The position numbers and the translations under genes were made by a program. Below, piece after piece: positions 9,401 through 15,194 of a DNA stretch of 23,753 nt. Source of the stretch: JANWKQ01 sp040376605 (GTDB lineage Bacteria; Bacteroidota; Bacteroidia; CAIKAF01); NCBI GenBank assembly GCA_040376605.1, contig JBEIQI010000013.1:1-23753 (forward strand), read 5' to 3'. The notes beneath the pieces are model-generated. The model was not told the DNA's origin, searched no databases, and saw only the letters and a program-made list of their open reading frames with translations. Numbering within the stretch: the first letter of the stretch is position 1; each line of letters opens with the position of its first letter.

Positions 9401-9879
9401 TAATCGGTATATTCTTTGGATTTACCGTTTCAGGAATGAACATGTCCATTGTAATGACGGGTGTTGGGGTATTTGCCTTAGCAGGTATTGTAATTCGAAA
9501 TGGTATCCTCCTCATCGAATTTACCGATGAATTAAGAGCCAGAGGAATGGAAGTATATGATGCAGTTATTGAAGCTGGTGCAACCCGTATGACTCCCGTT
9601 ATCCTTACAGCAACGGCAGCGATCCTGGGATTGATTCCATTGGCCATCGGGTTAAATATCGACTTTGCAGGATTATTAGCACATGGGAATCCACATTTAC
9701 ACTTAGGTGGTGATAACGTAGCCTTCTGGGGCCCATTAGCCTGGACCATTATATTTGGTTTAACGGTTGCTACATTCTTAACCTTACTGGTAGTGCCTTG
9801 TATGTATATTTTTGCCTACAAGTTCAAACATAAATTATTAGTTCCATTGGGTAAATGGTTTACCAAGGTTACTTCATAG
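6496..9879 (+). CDS. RND efflux permease, HAE1-type (AcrB-like)
   Basis: A 1127-residue inner-membrane proton-driven pump. TM1 (TAIYVITILITIAGIISYI) is followed by the porter domain, with PKEQFPDIVVPTISVVTIYPG as in the AcrB family. The proton-relay pair is Asp407-Asp408 in GIIVDDAIVVIENTHR. TM10 carries GIVIRNGILLIEF, so Arg1001 stands where AcrB has the relay Lys940. About 80 residues exceed the usual length; much of this is in two extra hydrophobic stretches between TM6 and TM7 (about 512-530 and 535-552). A second insertion, HGNPHLHLGGDNVAFWGP, precedes the last TM. The substrate cannot be read from sequence. An alternative ATG lies two codons in (6502). It ends the operon and is followed by a terminator. 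Confidence 0.94.
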   Translation: MEMEKLKELKFTNWCIKNRTAIYVITILITIAGIISYIRIPKEQFPDIVVPTISVVTIYPGNTPEDIENFISKPIEKQLKSINGVRKVTSQSLSDVSIITVEFGTDTKVPIAKQKVQDAVDKSKSDLPADLTNDPTIQEFDISEMPIMNINMASDLPLDKLEKYAKELEEKIETLPQITRVDKVGGLEREVQIEVDLFKMQQAGMTFGDIEAAVGRRNVNISGGEVIENGVRRNVRVTGQITDPKNLESLIIRSFTGTTALLGDFAEVKDGFKEKQDYARLDGKQVITLNVIKRSGENLIEASDEIKKIIDDYKVTKFPENVDVIITGDQSNQTRVQLADLINTVIIGFILVLVVLMFFMGFKSAFFVALAGPLSSFIAFMIMPGLDFTLNVIVLFSFLLALGIIVDDAIVVIENTHRLLHKYPFNIEQAAKYGAGEVFIPVLAGTLTTLGPFVPLLFWPGVVGKFMSYIPITLIITLGASLFVAFVINPVFAVSFMKKDEHLQKPSLKKTLIATVALGILGGIIHLFKNPGLANLLLFSAAMVLLHHFVLNKLIRLFQDKIWPKFTTAYRKLLSFLVKKWIPVFTILGSVALLVLSVITFGSTNPKLDFFPDPEPNFTYVFAELPMGTDAAVTDSVAKIMEGKIYEVLGKDNPNVESIITNIGLNAGDPQNPDRVPTPHKVRITVAFVKFSERKDFSTRETLEAIRMKFENEPISGVIINVDKESSGPPTGPPVNVEISGDDFNMLDSIANDLKRKIEAQNIPGLVELKSDLQRRKPEFIIQADPLKMESEGITTVQVGLELRTALFGKEVSKLKGAEDDVPIIVRLKPEYRQDVHQLTNVNISFMDMGTGRFKQVPISSLTEVKRLESFNLINRKNQSRVVNLSSKVKTGFTPDAINKEIQRIIDEYEKPAGYDIKITGQQEDQKETSDFLGIAFLGALALMFLIMVIQFNSAVKPLLIFSTVLFSLIGIFFGFTVSGMNMSIVMTGVGVFALAGIVIRNGILLIEFTDELRARGMEVYDAVIEAGATRMTPVILTATAAILGLIPLAIGLNIDFAGLLAHGNPHLHLGGDNVAFWGPLAWTIIFGLTVATFLTLLVVPCMYIFAYKFKHKLLVPLGKWFTKVTS

Positions 9880-9909
9880 TTTTTCATTTGGTTTAGGTTG
9901 GTTAAAAAA

Positions 9910-9940
9910 AGGCCCGTAGAGAAATCTTCGGGTCTTTTTA
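9910..9940 (+). terminator. Rho-independent terminator of the efflux operon
   Basis: AGGCCCGTAGA (9910-9920) pairs with TCTTCGGGTCT (9925-9935) around a GAAA tetraloop, with one T-T mismatch and one G-T pair, and is followed by TTTTTA. It lies 31 bases past the stop of the RND gene. The A-run on its left could also let it work leftward. Confidence 0.85.
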
Positions 9941-9985
9941 TTTATAGCAAATCCTGAGGACCAAGGGCGAAATGGCATCGTTTTA

Positions 9986-10276
9986 TGCTCCCGCAGATCT
10001 ACTCGCTTCACTATTTCTATTTTTTTGTGCTCATGAACTCAGCGCCAAAGGCGATTCGGTTTAGCAGATCAAAGTGATTTTACGAACGTCACTCATGGCT
10101 GTTCAGGTCATATATTTACTGTGATGGCTCACCTGCGGTAAGCTTAATCCATCCTATAAATTTATTGTTCGTTAAAGAATATTTGTCCAGCTTGCTGGAC
10201 ATCTGCGAACATAAAATCAGAGGCTAAGGAATGCACCCGCATGGCATCTGCTGATCTGCGAAAATCTGCGGGAGCA
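9986..10276. repeat. Fold-back intergenic repeat element
   Basis: Most of the gene-free stretch 9880-10362 between the two terminators is filled by a nested inverted-repeat structure. Outer arms are TGCTCCCGCAGAT (9986-9998) and its perfect reverse complement (10264-10276). Inside are GCAGATCA (10064-10071) with TGATCTGC (10252-10259), and TGATTTTA (10075-10082) with TAAAATCA (10212-10219). A local 7-bp hairpin, GTCCAGC-TT-GCTGGAC, is at 10185-10200, and CGCC-AAA-GGCG at 10043-10053. There is no open reading frame. I recall CGCAGAT/ATCTGCG tracts as frequent intergenic repeats in Bacteroidota; here that is memory, not a search. It may be a non-autonomous mobile element or a structured RNA. 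Confidence 0.6.
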
Positions 10277-10310
10277 AAAAAACATAGCAAAACATAAAAG
10301 GATACCCCAC

Positions 10311-10342
10311 AAAAAAGCCTTCCCATTTAGCGAGAAGGCTTT
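10311..10342 (-). terminator. Rho-independent terminator of the NIF3-zinc ribbon operon
   Basis: On the minus strand AAAGCCTTC pairs with GAAGGCTTT (9-bp perfect stem, 10342-10334 with 10322-10314) around an 11-base loop, and the T-run continues through 10311. It lies 20 bases beyond the stop codon at 10363. Confidence 0.88.
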
Positions 10343-10362
10343 AGAATAATTTTAAATAAATA

Positions 10363-11151
10363 CTATTTAATTTTCTTATCGATTTTTTCAGATTCTTCTG
10401 AAGCTAAAACCAAGTCAACCAACACTCTTCCACAATGTTCGCAAACGATAATTTTTTTACGTTGTGCAATGTCTAATTGTCTTTGAGGTGGGATTTTATT
10501 AAAACATCCACCGCAGCTATCACGCTCTACTGCCACAACTGCCATTCCATTGAATGAATTATGGCGAATTCTTTTATAAGCCACTAAATATCTTTCTTCG
10601 ATGTTCTTTTCGAAGTCGTTCGATAAGCTTTGTAAGCTTTCTTCTTCTTTTTTAGTCTCTTCAACGATATCATCTAACTCAGCCTTCTTATGCTTCAAAT
10701 CGTTAGCACGATCATCATACTTAGCAGTAAGTTCATCAATGGCAGCTTTAACTCCTTCTATTTTGAATTTAAACTCCTTAATTCTTTTTTCAGCCAACTG
10801 AATTTCAAGATTCTGAAATTCCATTTCTTTAGCTAATGAATCGAACTCACGATTGTTACGTACATTCTGTTGCTGAGTCTCGTATTTCTTAATTAAAGCC
10901 TGAGATTCTTTAATAGCCACCTTTTTACCTACTATTTCATTCTCTAAATTAGTAAGCTCCTGCTTTTGCTTTTGAACTCGGGTATCTAATCCGGCAATTT
11001 CATCTTCCAAATCCAATACCTCTAATGGCAACTCTCCACGAATGGTTTTGATTTTATCAACACGGCTATCTACTAATTGTAGATCATATAAAGCACGTAG
11101 TTTTTGTTCAACTGTAAGGTCCTTTGTAGCTGTTGCATCTTTCTTAGCCAT
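10363..11151 (-). CDS. Coiled-coil protein with C4 zinc ribbon (CdsZ/DUF164-like)
   Basis: A 262-residue cytoplasmic protein: a long antiparallel coiled coil (about 45-185, dense in Lys, Glu and Leu heptads) followed by a C-terminal four-cysteine zinc ribbon, with Cys213 and Cys216 in CGGC and Cys237 and Cys240 in CEHC. Such proteins (Pfam zf-RING_7/DUF164, and the related CdsZ) are widespread and thought to act in nucleic-acid or regulatory roles that are still poorly defined. The start ATG at 11151 is one base beyond the stop of the NIF3-like gene (11153-11155), so the two are translationally linked. The pairing of NIF3-like and this zinc-ribbon protein is common across bacteria, which suggests a shared process; the process itself is unknown. 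Confidence 0.9.
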   Translation of the reverse strand: MAKKDATATKDLTVEQKLRALYDLQLVDSRVDKIKTIRGELPLEVLDLEDEIAGLDTRVQKQKQELTNLENEIVGKKVAIKESQALIKKYETQQQNVRNNREFDSLAKEMEFQNLEIQLAEKRIKEFKFKIEGVKAAIDELTAKYDDRANDLKHKKAELDDIVEETKKEEESLQSLSNDFEKNIEERYLVAYKRIRHNSFNGMAVVAVERDSCGGCFNKIPPQRQLDIAQRKKIIVCEHCGRVLVDLVLASEESEKIDKKIK

Positions 11152-11152
11152 A

Positions 11153-12244
11153 TTACAAGTATTTTACTGGATTTGTATTTGTATTTACTTTAAGGACGGC
11201 AAAGGTAGTAAATTTTTTCTTAAGTTCCTCCACCAGCAGGTCTATTGTAAACTGCTCACTTTCAAAGTGTCCTATATCCGCCAGAACTATTTTATCCTCC
11301 GCATCAAAAAACTCATGGTATTTAACATCTCCGGTAATAAATATCTCTGCTCCGGCCGCTATAGCTGCAGGTAACAGAAAAAATCCGGAGCCTCCGCAAA
11401 CAGCCACCTTTTTAATTTCGGCCTTATTCGGACCTGCATACCTAATCACCCCTGCCCCAAAGGATTGTTTTACTCGATTTAAGAAGTCAACCATAGGCTC
11501 AGCCACCTCCAATTCCCCAACCATTCCGCTTCCAATGTATTGATTTTCATTAGCTAAGGTAACAATGTCATAGGCCACCTCCTCATATGGATGAGCCAGT
11601 TTTAATGCCTTCACCAACGAATTTTTTAAGTAGGATGGGAAAACCACCTCAATTTTGGTTTCCAGTTCCTGGTGTTGCTCATGATGTTTACCTATTAAAG
11701 GATTGGTTCCCTCCCCTGCCCTAAAAGTTCCCATCCCTTCCACATTAAAACTACATTCATCATAGTTCCCAATATGTCCGGCCCCGGCTGCAAATAATGC
11801 ATTACGTAGGTTTTCTGCCGAATCTTTGGGAACAAAGGTGGACAGCTTGGACAATAACCCCGATTTTGAGCTGAGTATCCTTGTGTTTTTTAACCATAAC
11901 ACGCCTGATATTTTGGCATTTACGCCGTTGGGCACATTATCTAAATTGGTATGTATGGCATATATGGCAATATCATTTTTAAGGGCTTTCATCAAGGTAC
12001 GTTCCACATAATTTTTGCCTGTAAATCGTTTCAACCCTTTAAATACAATGGGATGATGGGCTACCACCAGGTTACAACCTCGTGCTATCGCCTCTTCAAT
12101 AACCGCTTCCGTACAATCCAGTGAAACCAAGATCCCCGTAATGTCATTTTCATGGGAGGTAAGTAGTCCGGAATTATCATAGTCCTCCTGATAGGCGGAC
12201 GGAGCAAAAACTTCGAGGTAATGGGTTATATCATGTATTTTCAT
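11153..12244 (-). CDS. NIF3-like dinuclear metal-centre protein (YbgI/YqfO family)
   Basis: A 363-residue protein of the NIF3 family, which forms toroidal hexamers with a two-metal site. The metal ligands are recognisable: His63-His64 in VAHHPIVFKG, Asp102 in HTNLDN, and His326 and Glu330 in GHFESE near the C-terminus. The length (against about 250 in E. coli YbgI) reflects the extra PII-like domain inserted in the middle (about 130-240, including PYEEVAYDIV), as in the B. subtilis YqfO type. Some members have been linked to GTP cyclohydrolase-like activity, but the physiological reaction is not settled. It is the first gene of the leftward pair with the zinc-ribbon protein. A weak TACCTTAG -7-like element ends only 5 bases before its ATG and is not enough to call a promoter. 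Confidence 0.92.
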   Translation of the reverse strand: MKIHDITHYLEVFAPSAYQEDYDNSGLLTSHENDITGILVSLDCTEAVIEEAIARGCNLVVAHHPIVFKGLKRFTGKNYVERTLMKALKNDIAIYAIHTNLDNVPNGVNAKISGVLWLKNTRILSSKSGLLSKLSTFVPKDSAENLRNALFAAGAGHIGNYDECSFNVEGMGTFRAGEGTNPLIGKHHEQHQELETKIEVVFPSYLKNSLVKALKLAHPYEEVAYDIVTLANENQYIGSGMVGELEVAEPMVDFLNRVKQSFGAGVIRYAGPNKAEIKKVAVCGGSGFFLLPAAIAAGAEIFITGDVKYHEFFDAEDKIVLADIGHFESEQFTIDLLVEELKKKFTTFAVLKVNTNTNPVKYL

Positions 12245-12596
12245 AGAGCTAAGGTATAAAAGTTCATGATTCTTGCATACCCTGCCTACCGGCAGGCAGG
12301 CGCTATATCTTGGTAATGGTTTTTATTTGACTTTTTTGCTCAAAATAGGGAGATCCCAGCTGGAGCAGGGTCTCCATCCATTAAGTGCAAAATAAAAACT
12401 ATAAGGAAACTGCCACGTCCCGGGCCACATCCTCACAAGCAGTAACTGCGCAAATATATTAGCTCTTCCCATTTAATGAAAATATAATCGAAAACACTTG
12501 CAGGAGTATTATTAACATTATAGATTTGATAAGTTAACAGTAGAACAAATGCCCAGGTTTTAAATTATTGGTTAATTTGAACTATAGCAGCCAAGT
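12245..12596. other. Gene-free divergent intergenic region
   Basis: The 352 bases between the divergent NIF3-like gene and lpxK hold no supportable gene. Visible items are the REP-like palindrome at 12281-12300, a short GCAGT-A-ACTGC palindrome near 12440, and an imperfect GGAGA/TCTCC hairpin near 12350-12375. A -7-like TTAATTTG lies about 18 bases ahead of the lpxK ATG, but I see no matching -33 element. The promoters for both flanking genes must lie here. Confidence 0.6.
12281..12300. repeat. REP-like GC-rich palindrome
   Basis: CCTGCCTACC directly abuts GGCAGGCAGG, forming a 20-base palindrome with a single mismatched pair. It is strikingly GC-rich against AT-rich surroundings, 37 bases upstream of the NIF3-like start. 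Palindromes of the form CCTGCC/GGCAGG occur as dispersed intergenic repeats in many Bacteroidota genomes (recalled, not searched). Confidence 0.6.
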
Positions 12597-13700
12597 ATGA
12601 ATTTTAGGAAGTTACTTTTACCGTTTTCTCCCGTTTATGGTGCAGTAGTTGGCATTAGAAACCGTATGTACGATACGGGAAAACTTCCATCTAAAGAATT
12701 TCAAAAACCCGTTATTGTTATAGGAAACCTTACAACAGGTGGTACCGGAAAAACACCGCATACCGAAATGTTGATTGATCTGTTTAATGCCGAAAGAATT
12801 AAATCAGCTGTTTTAAGCCGCGGATACCGACGTCAAACTTCTGAATTATTGGAAGTAAATACAACACATTCGGCTGCCGAAGTAGGCGACGAACCCAAAC
12901 AAATCAAGCTAAAACATAGTAATAACCTAGTGGTTGTTAATAAGGATAGAGTACAGGGGATAGAATATATTATAGATACACATCAGGAAATTAAAGTGAT
13001 AGTAATGGACGATGGGTTTCAGCACCGAGCGGTTAAACCCGGTTTATCTATCTTATTAATCGATCATAAAGACCTGGATAAAAAGGATTTCCTCCTGCCC
13101 GCCGGCAATTTACGTGAAAGCAAAAAAGGGATAGAAAGAGCAGATATCATTATTGTAACCAAAACCCCTGAGTTCTTTAGCCCCATGGAAAAACGGCATT
13201 GCCGCGAAAAGATTGACCCGGAAAAAAAGAAAAATATTTTCTTTACCTATATGAAGTATGGGGGACTTTATAGTGTTGTGGATGATGGCAAACCCTGCCT
13301 GTTTGATAAAGAATATTATTCGGAAAGAGATTATAAAGTGTTGTTGGTTACGGGTATTGCCAATGCAGAGCCCTTAGTTGATCATCTTAAAAAGAGCTTT
13401 AAACAAGTGGAGCATTTGTCGTTTGGCGACCATCATGCTTATAGTCCGTCGGATGTAAAGAAAATTGTAGAAGCCTATCATAAAATGCCGGGTGACAATA
13501 AAATAGTGCTGACCACCGAGAAAGATGCCATGAGACTCATGTATCCAGCTTTAAAAGAAATTTATCAAGAAATTCCATTATTTTTTATTAGCATTGAAGC
13601 CTGGTTCCACCATGATGAATACCAAACATTTAAAACAGGCATCTTAGCATATGTTAGAGCAAATACACCAGGCCTCCACCTATCTACAGCAAAAGTTTAA
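12597..13700 (+). CDS. lpxK: Tetraacyldisaccharide 4'-kinase
   Basis: A 367-residue inner-membrane-associated kinase that phosphorylates the 4' position of the lipid A disaccharide, the sixth step of the Raetz pathway. The Walker A (P-loop) is GGTGKTP (residues 48-54) in the family motif VIGNLTTGGTGKTPHTEML. The acidic DDGFQHR segment with the catalytic-base region is at 138-144, and the typical LLPAGNLRES follows at about 167-176. A hydrophobic N-terminal helix (about 4-20) anchors it at the cytoplasmic face. The last 50 bases overlap the start of the purine nucleoside phosphorylase gene in another frame. The presence of lpxK shows the organism makes lipid A. Confidence 0.95.
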   Translation: MNFRKLLLPFSPVYGAVVGIRNRMYDTGKLPSKEFQKPVIVIGNLTTGGTGKTPHTEMLIDLFNAERIKSAVLSRGYRRQTSELLEVNTTHSAAEVGDEPKQIKLKHSNNLVVVNKDRVQGIEYIIDTHQEIKVIVMDDGFQHRAVKPGLSILLIDHKDLDKKDFLLPAGNLRESKKGIERADIIIVTKTPEFFSPMEKRHCREKIDPEKKKNIFFTYMKYGGLYSVVDDGKPCLFDKEYYSERDYKVLLVTGIANAEPLVDHLKKSFKQVEHLSFGDHHAYSPSDVKKIVEAYHKMPGDNKIVLTTEKDAMRLMYPALKEIYQEIPLFFISIEAWFHHDEYQTFKTGILAYVRANTPGLHLSTAKV

Positions 13701-14463
13701 TTCTCCCATTGATACCGGAATTATTTTAGGTAGTGGACTCGGCAATCTTGTTAATGAAATTAATATTGAACTAACCATTCCGTATCAGGAAATTCCTCAC
13801 TTTCCCCTATCAACGGTGGAAGGGCATAGCGGGAAATTAATTTATGGAACTTTAGGGAACAAAAAAGTGCTGGCTATGCAGGGCCGTTTTCATTATTACG
13901 AAGGTTACGACATGAAACAAGTTACCTTTCCGGTAAGGGTCATGAAAGAGCTGGGAATTAAAAATCTCATCATCAGCAATGCGGCCGGTGGAATGAATGA
14001 CGACTTTGAAATTGGGGAACTCATGGTGATCAACGACCATATCAACTTATTCCCTGAAAATCCATTACGTGGCAAAAATGATCCTAACCTGGGGGTTCGT
14101 TTTCCGGATATGAGTGCTACTTATCATAAAGAATGGATTGATAAAGCATTTGAAATTGCTCAACAACATCAAATAAAACTGAGTCAGGGAATTTATGCCG
14201 GGGTAACCGGACCTACCTTAGAAACTCCGGCTGAATATAAAATGCTCAAAATTATTGGAGCGGATGCGGTGGGTATGAGTACCGTTCCGGAAGTAATTGT
14301 TGCTTTACATGCAGGGATAAAAGTTTTTGCCATTTCCATTATCACCGACCTGGGTGTTCAAGGTAAAATTGTAAAAGTAACTCACGAAGATGTGGTGAGG
14401 GTAGCTGCTGCTCAAGAACCTAAAATGACCTTGATTATAAAGGAATTGGTGAATGCTATTTAG
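13651..14463 (+). CDS. Purine nucleoside phosphorylase, class I trimeric (PNP)
   Basis: A 270-residue enzyme that splits purine nucleosides with phosphate into base and ribose-1-phosphate, in purine salvage. Family motifs in order: GSGLG (27-31, phosphate), EGHSG (57-61), GRFHYYEGY (78-86), SNAAGGMND (109-117), GPTLETPAEY (187-196, base-binding Glu191), GMSTVPEV (208-215, Met209 and Ser210), and His245. At the position of human PNP Asn243, which sets 6-oxopurine specificity, this protein has Asp233 (SIITDLG). The chosen ATG overlaps lpxK by 50 bases; it is kept because the N-terminal helix LEQIHQASTYLQQKF precedes the GSGLG motif at the family's usual distance. The stop overlaps the convergent glycosyltransferase gene by 8 bases. 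Confidence 0.94.
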   Translation: MLEQIHQASTYLQQKFNSPIDTGIILGSGLGNLVNEINIELTIPYQEIPHFPLSTVEGHSGKLIYGTLGNKKVLAMQGRFHYYEGYDMKQVTFPVRVMKELGIKNLIISNAAGGMNDDFEIGELMVINDHINLFPENPLRGKNDPNLGVRFPDMSATYHKEWIDKAFEIAQQHQIKLSQGIYAGVTGPTLETPAEYKMLKIIGADAVGMSTVPEVIVALHAGIKVFAISIITDLGVQGKIVKVTHEDVVRVAAAQEPKMTLIIKELVNAI

Positions 14464-15193
14464 AGGTGATTCTTTTAATAGATAAAAGTTCCCCTATCAT
14501 TTTAAAAACATACCAACTACTCACTTTACTATTTCCTACATCCTTCCATTGGTTAACAGGAATTTCTTTGATAAAAGTGTCTGCTTGATCAATACCCACC
14601 ATTACCAGGATTCGTTTGATGATTTCTACATCGAAAACCCAGGATGATTGAAAGGGTTGAGTAAACAAATTTTCAACCCCTTGTTTCGAAAATAACTTAG
14701 CACCACATTGGGTATCGCCATATTTTTTTTTCAATGCCCAGGTAATAATGCTGGAAACCAACCGTCCGCTATAATGCCTAAATGCTTTTCGCTCGATGGT
14801 GGATTTGTCGGCTATTTGTCGTGAACCAAAAACCATCCATAGTTGGGAATGTTGTTGCATTTCCTTTTCCATGATTTCGATAAAGGATAAAGGGGTTGCC
14901 AAATCGGCATCCAGGTATCCAAAATTTTGAGCCGGAATATGTTGAATGGCATATTGAATCCCGTTATAAACGGCAGCAGCTTTTCCTTGATTCTTCTCTA
15001 TATTCACCACATAGGCATTGGTGCAGGTTTGTTGAATTTGATGCAGCAATTGGAGGGTTTTATCTGTACTACCATCATTTACAAAACAACAGGCATGCTG
15101 CGGATGTAATTTTAAATGATCTATAAAACTATCCATGGGCAAACGAGCATATTCGTTGTAACAAGGGATAATAATTACAGATGTATATAACAT
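14456..15193 (-). CDS. Family 2 glycosyltransferase, dolichyl-phosphate sugar synthase-like
   Basis: A 245-residue GT-A fold enzyme. The N-terminus has TSVIIIPCYNEYARLP, then VNDGSTDKT (38-46), NQGKAAAVYNGI (68-79) and the metal-binding DAD at 95-97 in YLDADLATP. The segment GDTQCGAKLF resembles the ALG5/DPM1-like enzymes that move a sugar from UDP-glucose or GDP-mannose onto a polyprenyl phosphate. No transmembrane segment follows, unlike GtrB-type members. It begins one base after the stop of the GT-C-like membrane protein, so the pair probably makes and uses a lipid-linked sugar donor. The sugar and lipid are not determined by sequence. Confidence 0.88.
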   Translation of the reverse strand: MLYTSVIIIPCYNEYARLPMDSFIDHLKLHPQHACCFVNDGSTDKTLQLLHQIQQTCTNAYVVNIEKNQGKAAAVYNGIQYAIQHIPAQNFGYLDADLATPLSFIEIMEKEMQQHSQLWMVFGSRQIADKSTIERKAFRHYSGRLVSSIITWALKKKYGDTQCGAKLFSKQGVENLFTQPFQSSWVFDVEIIKRILVMVGIDQADTFIKEIPVNQWKDVGNSKVSSWYVFKMIGELLSIKRITSK

Positions 15194-15194
15194 A

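Noticed and set aside
9345..9749. A 134-codon minus-strand frame within the RND C-terminus
   Set aside because: Same reason: fully antisense to conserved TM10-TM12 coding sequence, with no recognisable protein feature.
3943..9879. Metal (CzcCBA-type) efflux system
   Set aside because: The pump resembles HAE1 types, the adaptor lacks metal-binding His/Met clusters, and the regulator is TetR rather than a metal sensor.
9986..10276. CRISPR-like array, because of recurring CGCAGAT/ATCTGCG motifs
   Set aside because: The motifs are short, irregularly spaced and mostly inverted relative to each other; there are no uniform repeats or spacers and no cas genes.
11042..11374. A 110-codon rightward frame across the zinc-ribbon/NIF3 junction
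   Set aside because: It spans two well-supported leftward genes and their one-base junction, so it is a shadow frame.
12301..12596. A decayed gene or small RNA ahead of lpxK
   Set aside because: All frames are broken by stops, the hairpins are weak, and no terminator-like structure closes a transcript.
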